Positions 43,552 to 53,163 are shown, counted from the first letter of the stretch. The stretch is DNA of 64,000 nucleotides from Terracoccus sp. 273MFTsu3.1 (GCF_000383675.1 NZ_KB911820.1:744001-808000); one strand, 5' to 3'. A program made the numbers and translations. Notes: a model not told the origin generated them from the sequence alone.

Positions 43552-44153
43552 GCGCTCGCCCCCTTCGCGAGGGCGGCGGGTGACCCGGCCACGTCGTCGA
43601 CCGTGGGCGCGCGACGGACCGCGGCTGCCGGCATACGGCTCAGGGTGGACTCGACGTGGTCGAGCCAGCGGACCTCCGCCTCGGCGGCGAAGAGGAGGTT
43701 CTCGAGGACGAGCTGCCAGGCGAGGTCGTGCGCGTCGGGCTCGTCGCTCGCCCGGCTCTTGAGCCGGGTCAGGTCGCGCAGGTGCTTCAGCGTGGCCGTG
43801 CGCTGCGTCTGGACGACACGCGGGACGTCGACACCGGGCGCGGTGACGGCGAGGGCGAGCTTGATCACGAGCTCGTCGCGGGGCGTCGAGTCGCGGTCGA
43901 CCGGGGTGAGCCACCACGCGTCGATCTCGGTGCGACCGGCGTCGGTGAGTCGGTAGGCGATGCGCCCCTCGTCGTCGCTGCCGCCGACCGGCTCGACGAG
44001 GCCGTCGCGCTCGAGCCGGGCGAGGGTCGTGTAGACCTGACCGACGTTGAGCGGCCACGTGCCGCCGGTGCGTGCCTCGAACTCGCTGCGCAGCCGGGCG
44101 CCGTACATCGGCTCCTCGGCGAGCAGTGCGAGCAACCCCTGCTTGACGGACAT
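43548..44153 (-). CDS. PadR-family transcriptional repressor
   Basis: 201 residues. N-terminal winged helix (MSVKQGLLALLAEEPMYGARLRSEFEARTGGTWPLNVGQVYTTLARLERDGLVE) and C-terminal Vir_act_alpha_C-type helical dimerisation domain. A ribosome site AGGGGG stands 7 bases before the ATG. Controls the downstream ABC exporter by binding the paired ATAC-N3-GTAT sites just upstream (inference from position and PadR precedent such as LmrR). Effector unknown. Confidence 0.93.
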   Translation of the reverse strand: MSVKQGLLALLAEEPMYGARLRSEFEARTGGTWPLNVGQVYTTLARLERDGLVEPVGGSDDEGRIAYRLTDAGRTEIDAWWLTPVDRDSTPRDELVIKLALAVTAPGVDVPRVVQTQRTATLKHLRDLTRLKSRASDEPDAHDLAWQLVLENLLFAAEAEVRWLDHVESTLSRMPAAAVRRAPTVDDVAGSPAALAKGASA

Positions 44154-44166
44154 CGACAGGCCCCCT

Positions 44167-44212
44167 GCATACTCGGTATTGTCTCAGGTGAGGACATGTA
44201 TACCGAGTATGC
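44167..44212. promoter_or_regulatory. paired PadR operator (46-base inverted repeat)
   Basis: GCATACTCGGTAT (44167-44179) and ATACCGAGTATGC (44200-44212) are exact reverse complements. Each arm also contains its own palindrome, ATAC-N3-GTAT, with the two centres 31 bases (three helical turns) apart. The block lies 14 bases before the padR-type start and resembles the paired sites used by PadR/LmrR repressors. Confidence 0.65.
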
Positions 44213-44239
44213 ATGGGGATGGCAAGCGGTGACGCGCGG

Positions 44240-44851
44240 TCAGTGCGCGCCGGCCGAGGCGAACCACGGGTGGTGGAGGTCGTGGTAGCTGACGTCGCTC
44301 ATCAGCGCCATCATCTGCTCCATCTCCGCCTGGGCCTCGGGCGGCGGGCTCTTCTGCTCGCCCTCGCGCGCGGCGTCCTCGGTGCGGAAGGCCATCGTCT
44401 GGGTGAAGAAGCCGTCGGCGTCGATCGCGATCGTGCCGCCGATGATGTCGGGCCGGGCCTCGTGGAGCATGTCCATCGGCCCCTCCATCATGTGACGGAA
44501 GCGCTCCGGGTCACTGAGTCGGCCCTGGATGACCTGGACGAAGCCGGCGTCGTCGCTGCCGCCGTCGAGCATCATCGTCACGTCGTCGCAGTCGTGGAAG
44601 CTGACCTCACCGTCGAAGAGCCGGGCCGTCTCCTCCCACCACGCACCCTGCTCGGGCCGGGCGGAGTTGGCCTCGGCCGAGGCCCGCGAGTCGAAGCGGA
44701 CGACCCCGACGAACTCGCCGTCGTCCGTGATCCCGTACGTCCCCCCGAGCCAGCCGGACGCGCCGGGCTCGAGCTGCTCGCTCCACCGGTCCATCTGCCG
44801 GTGGAGGGCGTCGGCGTCAGTGCACCGACCCTGGATGACCTGGATGAACAC
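44240..44851 (-). CDS. duplicated ABM-like (dimeric alpha-beta barrel) protein
   Basis: 203 residues made of two similar ferredoxin-like halves: VFIQVIQGRCTDADALHRQMDRW and, about 107 residues later, GFVQVIQGRLSDPERFRHMMEG, each followed by a GGT-I module and a phenylalanine-rich strand. The fold resembles antibiotic-biosynthesis-monooxygenase-like barrels fused in tandem. No catalytic residues are recognised. GTG 44851 is preceded by GGGAGG at 6 bases. It lies downstream of a hairpin that separates it from the quinone oxidoreductase. Confidence 0.75.
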   Translation of the reverse strand: MFIQVIQGRCTDADALHRQMDRWSEQLEPGASGWLGGTYGITDDGEFVGVVRFDSRASAEANSARPEQGAWWEETARLFDGEVSFHDCDDVTMMLDGGSDDAGFVQVIQGRLSDPERFRHMMEGPMDMLHEARPDIIGGTIAIDADGFFTQTMAFRTEDAAREGEQKSPPPEAQAEMEQMMALMSDVSYHDLHHPWFASAGAH

Positions 44852-44915
44852 CGTGAACCTCCCGTTGCGATCGGGGGCCGCTCCGAGCCGAAGTGGCCCA
44901 TCGATCGACGGTACG

Positions 44916-44959
44916 CCGGTCGTGTCGGACGCGTCAGTGGACGAGTCCGACACGACCGG
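44916..44959. terminator. strong hairpin after the quinone oxidoreductase gene
   Basis: Arms CCGGTCGTGTCGGAC (44916-44930) and GTCCGACACGACCGG (44945-44959) pair perfectly over 15 bases around a 14-base loop, 2 bases beyond the stop codon at 44962. Probable terminator for the minus-strand gene and insulator from the gene at 44240-44851. Confidence 0.65.
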
Positions 44960-44961
44960 AT

Positions 44962-45939
44962 TCACGTGGTGAGGAGGATCTTGCCGATGTGGCCCGAGGC
45001 CTCCATCTCGCGGTGCGCCTCGGCGGCGTGCTCGAGCGGGTGGCGCGAGTGGATGACGGGGCGCACCGCGCCGGCCTCGATGAGCGGCCAGACGTGCTCG
45101 CGCACGGCGGCGACGATGGCGGCCTTCTCCGTCGCGGGGCGGGCCCGCAGCGACGTGGCGATGACGGCGGCGCGCTTGGCCAGCAGCAGGCCCATGTCGA
45201 GCTCGCCCTTGCGGCCGCCCATGAGGCCGATCGTCACGAGGCGTCCGCTGATGGCGAGGGCCTCGACGTTGCGGGAGAGGTACTTCGCGCCCATGTTGTC
45301 GAGGATGACGTCGGCACCGTGACCCTTCGTCAGCTCGCGGACGCGCTCGACGAAGTCCTCCTCGCGGTAGTTGACCAGGAACTCGGCACCGAGGTCGCGG
45401 CACACGTCGAGCTTGGCCTGGCTGCCCGCCGTGACGGCGACGTGCGCGCCGACCGCCTTGGCGAGCTGGATGGCCATGGTGCCGATGCCGGAGCTGCCGC
45501 CGTGGACGAGGAGCACCTGGCCCGGCTGGATGTTGGCGACGAGGAAGACGTTGGACCAGACGGTGCACGTCACCTCGGGCAGTCCGGCGGCGTCGACGAG
45601 CGAGACGCCGCGCGGCACCGGCAGCAGCTGCTCGGCCGGCGCCACGACACGCTCGGCGTAGCCGCCTCCGTCGATGAGGGCGCACACCTCGTCGCCGACC
45701 TGCCAGTCCTGTACGCCCTCGCCGAGCGCCGCCACGGTGCCGCTCACCTCGAGGCCCGGGTACTCCGAGGCGCCCGCCGGCGGAGGGTAGTGACCGAGGC
45801 GCTGCATGACGTCGGCGCGGTTGACGCCCGCTGCGGCGACGTCGATGAGCACGTGGCCGGCCGCCACCTCGGGGTCAGGCACCTCGTCGAGGACGAGGTG
45901 GTCGGCGTCTCCGGGCTCGGGGATCGTGATGGCGCGCAT
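44962..45939 (-). CDS. zinc-free NAD(P)H:quinone oxidoreductase (MDR family)
   Basis: 325 residues of the medium-chain dehydrogenase/reductase superfamily. N-terminal GroES-like domain (VNRADVMQRLGHYPPPAGASEYPGLEVSGTV) and NAD(P) Rossmann domain with VHGGSSGIGTMAIQLAKAVGAHVAVTAGS. The zinc ligands of alcohol dehydrogenases are absent, typical of QOR/PIG3-like enzymes that reduce quinones or enones with NADPH. TAGGCT stands 7 bases before ATG 45939, indicating a leaderless transcript. The stop is followed at once by a 15-base-pair hairpin. Confidence 0.93.
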   Translation of the reverse strand: MRAITIPEPGDADHLVLDEVPDPEVAAGHVLIDVAAAGVNRADVMQRLGHYPPPAGASEYPGLEVSGTVAALGEGVQDWQVGDEVCALIDGGGYAERVVAPAEQLLPVPRGVSLVDAAGLPEVTCTVWSNVFLVANIQPGQVLLVHGGSSGIGTMAIQLAKAVGAHVAVTAGSQAKLDVCRDLGAEFLVNYREEDFVERVRELTKGHGADVILDNMGAKYLSRNVEALAISGRLVTIGLMGGRKGELDMGLLLAKRAAVIATSLRARPATEKAAIVAAVREHVWPLIEAGAVRPVIHSRHPLEHAAEAHREMEASGHIGKILLTT

Positions 45940-45949
45940 GAGGCCGAGC

Positions 45950-46666
45950 CTATTGACCTGCGGTCCGAGCACGCACGAGCGCCCCGCCGGGCGTCGCCGG
46001 GTCCGGCGTGACGTGCCACACGCGCCCGGCGCCCGACACCGCGCCGTCCGACCGCAGGAGCGTCCCCTCGTCGAGCGCGACTCCGCTCGGGGCCAGCCCC
46101 GCGGCCACCGCGGCGACGAGTCGCGAGACGTTGCCCCACTGGGCGGCGTGCACGTCGACGGCTCCCGGCACGAGGCCGATGCCTCCGACCACGGCGACGT
46201 CGTCGAGGTCCTCGTTGCTGTCCTCCGGGCAGACCGGCCGCCCGTCGAGGAGCCAGCCGCCGATGACGGCGTGGGAGCCGGCGATGGCCGCACCCGCGGA
46301 GAACCCGGCATACGGCATCCCTGCGGACACCAGCGCGCGGATCCGGTGGTAGCTGCCCGCGAGTGACGCGTGGTACTCCGGCGTGGGGCCGCCGCCGACG
46401 AAGAGGCCGTCGACCCCGTCGAGGACCGCCGGGTCCAGCGGCGTGCCCTCGGCCACCCGCTCGACGACGAGGTCGTGGCCACCCACGAGACCGAGCGTGT
46501 GGACGTACTTCTCGTGGTACTCGAGCGACTCGGGATCCGTGCCCATGACGACGAGCAGGATGCGCGGGGTGTTGACGGCGCGGCGCGCGGCGGCCTCGAC
46601 GAAGGGTCCGTAGAGCGTGGGGGCGAGGGTGTCGTCCCAGCCGCCGCCGATGAGGTGGACGTCCAT
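45950..46666 (-). CDS. S51-family peptidase (peptidase E/cyanophycinase-like)
   Basis: 238 residues. The class I glutamine-amidotransferase-like fold is seen with GLFVGGGPTPEYH, nucleophile elbow YAGFSAGAAIAG (Ser) and a later HAAQWG. Peptidase E hydrolyses Asp-X dipeptides; cyanophycinase branches cleave beta-Asp-Arg, so the exact substrate is open. Leaderless start inferred from TAGGGT exactly 6 bases before ATG 46666. Its end is close (11 bases) to the oxidoreductase start, but the latter has its own -10. Confidence 0.88.
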   Translation of the reverse strand: MDVHLIGGGWDDTLAPTLYGPFVEAAARRAVNTPRILLVVMGTDPESLEYHEKYVHTLGLVGGHDLVVERVAEGTPLDPAVLDGVDGLFVGGGPTPEYHASLAGSYHRIRALVSAGMPYAGFSAGAAIAGSHAVIGGWLLDGRPVCPEDSNEDLDDVAVVGGIGLVPGAVDVHAAQWGNVSRLVAAVAAGLAPSGVALDEGTLLRSDGAVSGAGRVWHVTPDPATPGGALVRARTAGQ

Positions 46667-46703
46667 GTCGGCACCCTAGGAGACCCCGGTGCCCGGTGGG
46701 GGC

Positions 46704-47477
46704 TCAGCGGCGACCGGTCGGGCTGGGACTGAGACGGCGGGCGATGTCGTCGGCGGCGAGACGGGCCCGGGCCACGAGCTCGGCGACGTGCTCCGTGCTC
46801 GCGTCGGGTGTCCGCAGCGTCAGGGCGATCGCGGCGAGCGGCCGGCCGGCGCGGTCGAGCACGGGCACGGCCACCGAAGACAGGTCGGCCGTCACGGTCC
46901 CCTCCTCGCGGGCGTAGCCGTCAGTGCGCGTGCGGGTGAGCACGCTCCGCAGCTCGCCGAGCGACCGCGGCCCTCCACCGCTGCGTTGCACGAAGGACGC
47001 CCGGTCGGGATAGAGCGCCCGCACCTGCGTCGCGGGGAGGGCGGACAGCATGGCGAGACCGCTGGCCGTGAGGTGGGCGGGCAGGCGCACGCCGACGTCG
47101 GTGACGAGCATCGGCTGACCCGGGGCGCGTTCCTCGAGGAGGTAGATGACGTCGCGTCCGTCGAGCGTGGCGAAGTGCGCGTTGCGGCCGCACTGGTCGA
47201 CGAGCCGGCGCATGGCCGCCCGCGCGACCCGGGCGAGGGGCGCCTGCCGCTGGTAGGCGGACCCGAGCTCGTACGCCGCCTGGCCGAGCCCGAAGCGCCG
47301 CTCCTCCACGTAGTGGGTGACGTAGCCGCGGCTGTGCAGCACCTTGAGCAGGTGGTAGACCGAGCTCCGGGGCAGGCCGAGGTCGCGGGCGATGGATGCC
47401 GCGGGCACGGGTTCGGCGTGGCGGGAGAGGTGCTCGAGGACGTCGAGGGCGTTGGCGGCGGCCGGGGCGTTGGACAT
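46704..47477 (-). CDS. IclR-family regulator of the hut genes
   Basis: 257 residues. N-terminal winged helix (AAANALDVLEHLSRHAEPVPAASIARDLGLPRSSVYHLLKVLHSRGYVTHY) and C-terminal IclR effector domain (ELGSAYQRQAPLARVARAAMRRLVDQCGRNAHFATLDGRDVIYLLEE, LPAHLTASGLAMLSALP). Divergent from hutH with a 100-base gap containing the palindrome GACAATTGTC, so it probably regulates histidine utilisation and itself, perhaps sensing urocanate (inference). GGAGGTGG precedes the ATG. Confidence 0.93.
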   Translation of the reverse strand: MSNAPAAANALDVLEHLSRHAEPVPAASIARDLGLPRSSVYHLLKVLHSRGYVTHYVEERRFGLGQAAYELGSAYQRQAPLARVARAAMRRLVDQCGRNAHFATLDGRDVIYLLEERAPGQPMLVTDVGVRLPAHLTASGLAMLSALPATQVRALYPDRASFVQRSGGGPRSLGELRSVLTRTRTDGYAREEGTVTADLSSVAVPVLDRAGRPLAAIALTLRTPDASTEHVAELVARARLAADDIARRLSPSPTGRR

Positions 47478-47520
47478 GTGGGCCACCTCCGGTCCGCGAT
47501 CGAGCACGTCTCGCATCCGA

Positions 47521-47530
47521 GACAATTGTC
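47521..47530. promoter_or_regulatory. candidate IclR operator in the hutH upstream region
   Basis: Perfect palindrome GACAATTGTC, unusually AT-rich for its surroundings, midway between the divergent IclR-type gene and hutH. CCGAG and CTCGG flank it asymmetrically. IclR proteins bind short palindromes in such gaps; the assignment is inference. Confidence 0.45.
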
Positions 47531-47577
47531 CCCCCTCGGGGCCCGCCGCGCCAGCCGTTCGGCGGTTCGATGGGTCC

Positions 47578-49161
47578 ATGAACGCAGCACCTGCCACCGC
47601 CGCCCACTCGGTGACCGGCGCCGGCACCGTCACGGTCGGCACCGGTCCGCTCTCCCTCGACGACGTCGTCGCCGTCGCCCGCCACGACGCCCGGGTCGAG
47701 CTGTCCGCCGACGCCGAGGCCGAGATCGCCCGCAGCCGCACCGTCATCGAGGACCTCGCGAACGACACCGTCGCCCACTACGGCGTCTCGACCGGCTTCG
47801 GCGCGCTCGCGACCCGTCACATCCCGACGGCGCTGCGCGCCCAGCTGCAGCGCTCGCTCGTGCGCTCGCACGCCGCCGGCGCCGGGCCCGAGGTCGAGCG
47901 CGAGGTCGTGCGCGCCCTCATGCTGCTGCGCCTGTCGACCCTCGCGACGGGCCGCACCGGCGTCCGCCTCGAGACCGCGAGGACGTATGCCGCCCTGCTC
48001 AGTGCCGGCATCACGCCCGTCGTGCACGAGTACGGTTCGCTCGGCTGCTCCGGCGACCTCGCGCCGCTGTCGCACTGCGCGCTCGCCGCGATGGGCGAGG
48101 GGCCGGTGCGCCTCGCCGACGGCACGCTCACCGACGCGGCAACCGCCCTGCGTGACAACGGGATCGAGCCGGTCGTCCTCGCCGAGAAGGAGGGCCTCGC
48201 CCTCATCAACGGCACCGACGGCATGCTCGGCATGCTCGTCCTCGCGATCCACGACCTGCGCCACCTGCTCAAGGTCGCCGACGTGTCGGCCGCGATGAGC
48301 GTCGAGGGCCTGCTCGGCTCCGACAGCGTCTTCGCGCCCGACCTGCACGCGCTGCGACCCCAGGTGGGTCAGGGCGAGTCGGCTGCGAACATCCTGGCCG
48401 TCATGGCGGACTCGCCGATCCGGGACTCGCACCGCACTGAGGAGTGCACCCGCGTGCAGGACGCCTACTCGCTCCGCTGCGCGCCGCAGGTGCACGGCGG
48501 CGCCCGTGACACGGTCGAGCACGCCGCCCGCGTCGCCGCGGCCGAGCTGGCCTCGGCCGTCGACAACCCCGTCGTCACCCCCGACGGCCGGGTCGAGTCC
48601 AACGGCAACTTCCACGGCGCGCCCGTCGCCTACGTCCTCGACTTCCTCGCCATCGTCGCGGCCGACGTCGCCTCGATGTCCGAGCGCCGGTCCGACCGCT
48701 TCCTCGACCAGGCTCGCAACCACGGCCTGCCGCCCTTCCTCGCCGACGACCCCGGCGTCGACTCGGGCCTCATGATCGCGCAGTACACCCAGGCCGCCAT
48801 GGTCTCGGAGATGAAGCGCCTCGCCGTCCCCGCGTCGGTCGACTCCATCCCGAGCTCGGCCATGCAGGAGGACCACGTGTCGATGGGCTGGTCGGGTGCC
48901 CGCAAGCTGCGCCGCTCCGTCGACGCGCTCGGCCGCGTCCTCGCCATCGAGGTGCTGACGGCGGCGCGCGGCATCCAGCTGAGGTCCCCGCTCGAGCCGT
49001 CGCCCGCCACCGGTGCGGTCATCGCCGCGCTGTCCGCTCGCACGAACGCGGCCCCGGGGCCCGACCGCTTCCTCGCCCCCGACATCGAGGGCGCCCACCG
49101 GGCGGTGACCGACGGGGACGTCCTCGCCGCCGCTGAGTCCGTCACCGGCCCGCTCCGCTGA
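47578..49161 (+). CDS. hutH: histidine ammonia-lyase
   Basis: 527 residues. Converts L-histidine to trans-urocanate and ammonia, first step of histidine breakdown. The prosthetic MIO group is formed from residues 157-159, here Cys-Ser-Gly in [14 protein letters not shown], instead of the usual Ala-Ser-Gly. Other conserved blocks: [55 protein letters not shown]. Start ATG 47578 lies just after the palindrome region. First gene of a plus-strand hut cluster; hutU follows after 44 bases. Confidence 0.97.
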   Translation: MNAAPATAAHSVTGAGTVTVGTGPLSLDDVVAVARHDARVELSADAEAEIARSRTVIEDLANDTVAHYGVSTGFGALATRHIPTALRAQLQRSLVRSHAAGAGPEVEREVVRALMLLRLSTLATGRTGVRLETARTYAALLSAGITPVVHEYGSLGCSGDLAPLSHCALAAMGEGPVRLADGTLTDAATALRDNGIEPVVLAEKEGLALINGTDGMLGMLVLAIHDLRHLLKVADVSAAMSVEGLLGSDSVFAPDLHALRPQVGQGESAANILAVMADSPIRDSHRTEECTRVQDAYSLRCAPQVHGGARDTVEHAARVAAAELASAVDNPVVTPDGRVESNGNFHGAPVAYVLDFLAIVAADVASMSERRSDRFLDQARNHGLPPFLADDPGVDSGLMIAQYTQAAMVSEMKRLAVPASVDSIPSSAMQEDHVSMGWSGARKLRRSVDALGRVLAIEVLTAARGIQLRSPLEPSPATGAVIAALSARTNAAPGPDRFLAPDIEGAHRAVTDGDVLAAAESVTGPLR

Positions 49162-49205
49162 GCGACCCGGCACACCAACGTTTTTCCACCTCGAAGGAGA
49201 GTGAC

Positions 49206-50861
49206 ATGGAAGGTGCACGACCCGTCCGCGCGGCGCGTGGGACGACCCTGACGGCGCAGTCGTGGGCCACCGAGGCCCCGCTGCGGATGCTCATGAACAA
49301 CCTCGACCCCGAGGTGGCCGAGCGCCCCGACGACCTCGTCGTCTACGGCGGCACCGGTCGCGCGGCTCGCGACTGGAAGTCCTTCGACGCGATGGTGCGC
49401 ACGCTGACCACGCTCAAGCAGGACGAGACGATGCTCGTCCAGAGCGGCCGCCCCGTCGGCGTCATGCAGACGCACGAGTGGGCGCCGCGCGTCCTCATCG
49501 CCAACTCCAACCTCGTCGGCGACTGGGCGACGTGGCCCGAGTTCCGCCGCCTCGAGCACCTGGGCCTGACGATGTACGGCCAGATGACGGCCGGGTCGTG
49601 GATCTACATCGGCACCCAGGGCATCGTCCAGGGCACCTACGAGACCTTTGCCGCCGTCGCCGAGAAGAAGTTCGGCGGCACCCTCGCCGGCACGCTGACC
49701 CTGACCGGCGGCTGTGGCGGCATGGGCGGCGCGCAGCCGCTCGCCGTCACGCTCAACGACGGCGCCTGCCTCATCGTCGACGTCGACCCCGCCCGCCTCC
49801 AGCGGCGCGTCGAGCACCGCTACCTCGACGAGGTCGCGACCGACCTCGACGACGCCGTCGATAAGGCGCTGGCGGCCAAGCGCGAGCGCCGCGGCTGGTC
49901 GGTCGGCGTCGTCGGCAACGCCGCCGAGGTCTTCCCCGAGCTGCTCCGCCGGGGCGTCGAGATCGACATCGTCACCGACCAGACGTCGGCGCACGACCCG
50001 CTCAGCTATCTGCCCGAGGGCGTCGACCTCGCCGACTGGGCCGAGTACGCCGAGAAGAAGCCCGAGGACTTCACCGACCGCGCCCGCGCCTCGATGGCCA
50101 AGCACGTCAAGGCGATGGTCGAGTTCCAGGACGCCGGCGCCGAGGTCTTCGACTACGGCAACTCGATCCGCGACGAGGCCCGCCAGGGCGGCTACGACCG
50201 GGCCTTCGAGTTCCCCGGCTTCGTGCCAGCCTACATCCGCCCGCTCTTCTGCGAGGGCAAGGGCCCGTTCCGGTGGGCCGCGCTGTCGGGCGACCCGCGC
50301 GACATCGCCGCGACCGACAAGGCCGTGCTCGAGCTCTTCCCCGACAACGACCGCCTGCACAAGTGGATCCGGGGCGCGCAGGAGCGGATCGCCTTCCAGG
50401 GCCTGCCTGCCCGCATCTGCTGGCTCGGCTACGGCGAGCGTGACAAGGCCGGCCTGAAGTTCAACGAGATGGTGCGCACGGGCGAGATCTCCGCGCCCAT
50501 CGTCATCGGCCGGGACCACCTCGACAGCGGCTCCGTCGCGAGCCCGTACCGCGAGACCGAGTCGATGGCCGACGGCTCCGACGCCATCGCCGACTGGCCG
50601 CTGCTCAACGCGCTCGTCAACACGAGCTCGGGCGCGAGCTGGGTCTCGATCCACCACGGCGGCGGCGTCGGCATCGGCCGCAGCCTCCACGCCGGTCAGG
50701 TCTCCCTCGCCGACGGCACCGACCTCGCCGCGCAGAAGCTCGCACGCGTCCTGTCGAACGACCCCGGCATGGGTGTCATCCGCCACGTCGACGCCGGCTA
50801 CGACATCGCCGACCGCGTCGCGCACGAGCGCGGTGTCCGTGTCCCGATGCAGGAGGGCTGA
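49206..50861 (+). CDS. hutU: urocanate hydratase
   Basis: 551 residues, full length for the family. Hydrates urocanate to 4-imidazolone-5-propionate using tightly bound NAD+ as electrophile. Seen: [28 protein letters not shown]-binding [74 protein letters not shown] is 4-5 bases before the ATG. Transcribed with hutH; followed by two minus-strand genes that separate it from the rest of the hut genes. Confidence 0.98.
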   Translation: MEGARPVRAARGTTLTAQSWATEAPLRMLMNNLDPEVAERPDDLVVYGGTGRAARDWKSFDAMVRTLTTLKQDETMLVQSGRPVGVMQTHEWAPRVLIANSNLVGDWATWPEFRRLEHLGLTMYGQMTAGSWIYIGTQGIVQGTYETFAAVAEKKFGGTLAGTLTLTGGCGGMGGAQPLAVTLNDGACLIVDVDPARLQRRVEHRYLDEVATDLDDAVDKALAAKRERRGWSVGVVGNAAEVFPELLRRGVEIDIVTDQTSAHDPLSYLPEGVDLADWAEYAEKKPEDFTDRARASMAKHVKAMVEFQDAGAEVFDYGNSIRDEARQGGYDRAFEFPGFVPAYIRPLFCEGKGPFRWAALSGDPRDIAATDKAVLELFPDNDRLHKWIRGAQERIAFQGLPARICWLGYGERDKAGLKFNEMVRTGEISAPIVIGRDHLDSGSVASPYRETESMADGSDAIADWPLLNALVNTSSGASWVSIHHGGGVGIGRSLHAGQVSLADGTDLAAQKLARVLSNDPGMGVIRHVDAGYDIADRVAHERGVRVPMQEG

Positions 50862-50898
50862 GAGGGCGTATGCCGTCCGGTGGGGTCGTGCGGGCCGC

Positions 50899-51276
50899 TC
50901 AGCGGGGGCGGCGCACCGTGATCGGGCCCTTGGCGTGGTCCGGGTCGATGACCCGACCACCCTGGATGATCTGGGCGCGCCCGGCGGCGACGAGCCGTCG
51001 GGCGGCGTTCCGGGCCGGCTCGACGAGCGCCTCCCAGTCCGCGCCACCGACGGACCTGGCCGCCTCCGCCGGGTCGACCGTGGCCGAGGCGGCGTGCGCC
51101 CTGACGAGCTTGGCCAGGGTGTCCTCGAGCTCGAGGTCGACGGGGGTCAGGCCGTGCTTGCGGCAGTTGTCCGAGCACCAGCGCACCGTGGCCCAGTCGC
51201 GCTCCCAGGCCTTGCGCCACGTGATCGTGCGACCGCATCGAGCGCACGGTTTGGTGGGCAGCGGGGTGCGTGACAT
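50899..51276 (-). CDS. DUF2256-DUF3253 zinc-finger/winged-helix protein
   Basis: 125 residues. N-terminal small zinc-binding module with Cys pairs in [20 protein letters not shown] and [12 protein letters not shown] (DUF2256-like), then a helical/winged part [62 protein letters not shown] resembling DUF3253. The combination suggests nucleic-acid binding; no target is known. It lies inside the hut cluster on the opposite strand, so it is an intruder relative to the pathway. Confidence 0.8.
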   Translation of the reverse strand: MSRTPLPTKPCARCGRTITWRKAWERDWATVRWCSDNCRKHGLTPVDLELEDTLAKLVRAHAASATVDPAEAARSVGGADWEALVEPARNAARRLVAAGRAQIIQGGRVIDPDHAKGPITVRRPR

Positions 51277-51310
51277 GTGCACAGTCTGCGCCCTCGGGGC
51301 CGTAGGGGCG

Positions 51311-51844
51311 TCAACGGTCCGTGCGGACCTCCTCGTCGGAGATGTCGGCGACCGTCGCCTCGAAGAGGCGGATGACGTCGTCGCCGTTGACGGTGAGGCC
51401 GATGCCGTGGCCGCCACCGCCGAGCGAGATGCGGCGACCGACGAGGTGCGTGTCGGCGATGACGGGAAGGCGCGCGGCCGAGCCGAAGGGCGTGATGGTG
51501 CCGCGCTCGTAGCCCGTGACGGCCTTGGCGGTCGCGGCGTCGGGCATCGAGATGCGGTTCGTGCCGAGCAGGGCACGCACCTTGGCCCAGGAGAAGGTGC
51601 GGTCACCGGGTACGAGGACGAAGACGTGGTCGTCCTCGGCCCGGCGCACGACGAGGGTCTTGATGAGGTCACGCGGCTCGATGCCCCGAGCGGCGGCCGC
51701 CTCCTCGAGACTCGACACGCGCCCGTGCCGGGTCACCGTGTGCTCGATGCCCGCCGCGAGGACCGCGTCGACCGCGGGCGTGCGGATCGGCGCTTCCGGG
51801 CCCGAGTCACTACGCTCGGCGGTGTCATCGCGGTCAGGATCCAT
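51311..51844 (-). CDS. YbaK/EbsC-type aminoacyl-tRNA deacylase
   Basis: 177 residues. YbaK fold: [51 protein letters not shown] with the conserved Lys of the active site, [28 protein letters not shown] and [18 protein letters not shown]. Hydrolyses mischarged aminoacyl-tRNA (Cys-tRNA(Pro) in YbaK). TAGGCT is 7 bases upstream of ATG 51844, again a leaderless arrangement. Head-to-head with the M20 enzyme gene; the gap is about 60 bases. Confidence 0.92.
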   Translation of the reverse strand: MDPDRDDTAERSDSGPEAPIRTPAVDAVLAAGIEHTVTRHGRVSSLEEAAAARGIEPRDLIKTLVVRRAEDDHVFVLVPGDRTFSWAKVRALLGTNRISMPDAATAKAVTGYERGTITPFGSAARLPVIADTHLVGRRISLGGGGHGIGLTVNGDDVIRLFEATVADISDEEVRTDR

Positions 51845-51906
51845 GGGACAGAGCCTAGTTACACAGCCGGACGCAGACGCCGGCGTTGCGAGGAGTGGTG
51901 ATCGAG

Positions 51907-53163
51907 GTGACGACGACGAGCTTCGACCGGATGTGGGCTGATCTCGAGCCCGTCGGCCGCGACGCCGGATCGGGTGGCTACCGCCGCTACGCGTGGACCC
52001 GGACCGACCACGACCTGCGGGAGTGGTTCGCCGCCGAGTGCGCCACCCGCGGTCTCGACCTCGTCGAGGACCGGGCCGGCAACCAGTGGGGCTGGTGGGG
52101 CGATCCCGACACGACGCCGGGGGTCGTCATCGGCTCGCACCTCGACTCGGTGCCCGACGGCGGCGCGTTCGACGGCCCGCTCGGCGTCGTCAGCGCCCTC
52201 GCGACCGTCGATGCGCTGCGCGACGCGGGCTTCGAGCCGGACGTGCCGCTCGGTGTCGTCAACTTCGTCGACGAGGAGGGGGCGCGCTTCGGCATCGCCT
52301 GCGCGGGCTCCCGGATCATCACCGGGGCCCTCGACGCCGACCGCGCCCGCTCGCTGACCGACGCCGACGGCGTGTCGATGGCGGAGGCCTGGCGCAGCGC
52401 GGGACGGGACCCGAAGACGCTCGGCCGTGACGACGACACCGTGCGACGCGTCGGCCGTTTCGTCGAGCTGCACGTCGAGCAGGGCAAGGCGCTCGCCCTC
52501 GCCCCCGACGGCAGCGAGGACCTCGGCGACCCCGGCCGGGCCGTCGCGATCGGCACCGACATCTGGCCGCACGGCCGCTGGCGGGTCGACATCCCCGGCG
52601 AGGCCAACCACGCCGGCACGACGCGCATCGCCGATCGGCAGGACGCGATGATCGGCCTCGCCACGGTCATCCAGGCGGCCCGGTCGTACGCCGTCGGGCT
52701 CGGCTGCGTGGCCACGGTGGGCAAGGTCCACGTCGTCCCGGGAGGCGTCAACGCGATCCCGAGCCACGTCACGGCCTGGCTCGACGTCCGCGGCCGCAGC
52801 GAGCACGTCGTGCACGCGGCGGTCGACGCCGTGTCGTCGGAGGCCGGTCGATCGGGCGCCACGACGACCCCCGAGTCGTGGACGCCGACGACCACCTTCG
52901 ACACCGGGCTCGTCGGCAGGCTGCGCGAGATCCTCCCCGACGCGCCGCTGCTCGGGACGGGCGCCGGGCACGACGCGGGCATCCTCGCGACGCACGGCGT
53001 CCCGAGCGCGATGCTCTTCGTCCGCAACCCCACAGGAGTTTCACACTCACCCGCCGAGCTCGCGAGCACGGATGACTGTCACCATGGGGTCACGGCCCTG
53101 ACAGCCGTCGTGACCGAGCTGTGCACAGGGAAGGACCCCGAGTCGATGAGCGACGCCCGATGA
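51907..53163 (+). CDS. M20-family amidohydrolase (allantoate amidohydrolase-like) in the hut operon
   Basis: 418 residues. AllC/N-carbamoyl-L-amino-acid hydrolase type of the M20 metal peptidase clan: GSHLDSVPDGGAFDGPLGV (His, Asp ligands), VNFVDEEGARFGIACAGS (Glu-Glu), FVELHVEQG, and GTGAGHDAGILA near the C-terminus. It overlaps hutF by 4 bases and therefore belongs to histidine catabolism. Because HutF makes N-formylglutamate and no HutG-type deformylase is present, this enzyme probably removes the formyl group (inference). Start among GTG 51895, 51898 and 51907 is uncertain; 51907 has the best distance to AGGAG. Confidence 0.87.
   Translation: MTTTSFDRMWADLEPVGRDAGSGGYRRYAWTRTDHDLREWFAAECATRGLDLVEDRAGNQWGWWGDPDTTPGVVIGSHLDSVPDGGAFDGPLGVVSALATVDALRDAGFEPDVPLGVVNFVDEEGARFGIACAGSRIITGALDADRARSLTDADGVSMAEAWRSAGRDPKTLGRDDDTVRRVGRFVELHVEQGKALALAPDGSEDLGDPGRAVAIGTDIWPHGRWRVDIPGEANHAGTTRIADRQDAMIGLATVIQAARSYAVGLGCVATVGKVHVVPGGVNAIPSHVTAWLDVRGRSEHVVHAAVDAVSSEAGRSGATTTPESWTPTTTFDTGLVGRLREILPDAPLLGTGAGHDAGILATHGVPSAMLFVRNPTGVSHSPAELASTDDCHHGVTALTAVVTELCTGKDPESMSDAR

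Noticed and set aside
44916-44959. Operator for a regulator between the oxidoreductase and ABM-like genes
   Set aside because: The 15-base-pair stem begins 2 bases after a stop codon, which fits a terminator better; no regulator gene is adjacent on that side.
53032-53047. CACAG-N6-CACAC as a fourth binding site of the 6619 regulator
   Set aside because: Lies inside the M20 coding sequence, second word differs, and no start codon follows at the expected distance.
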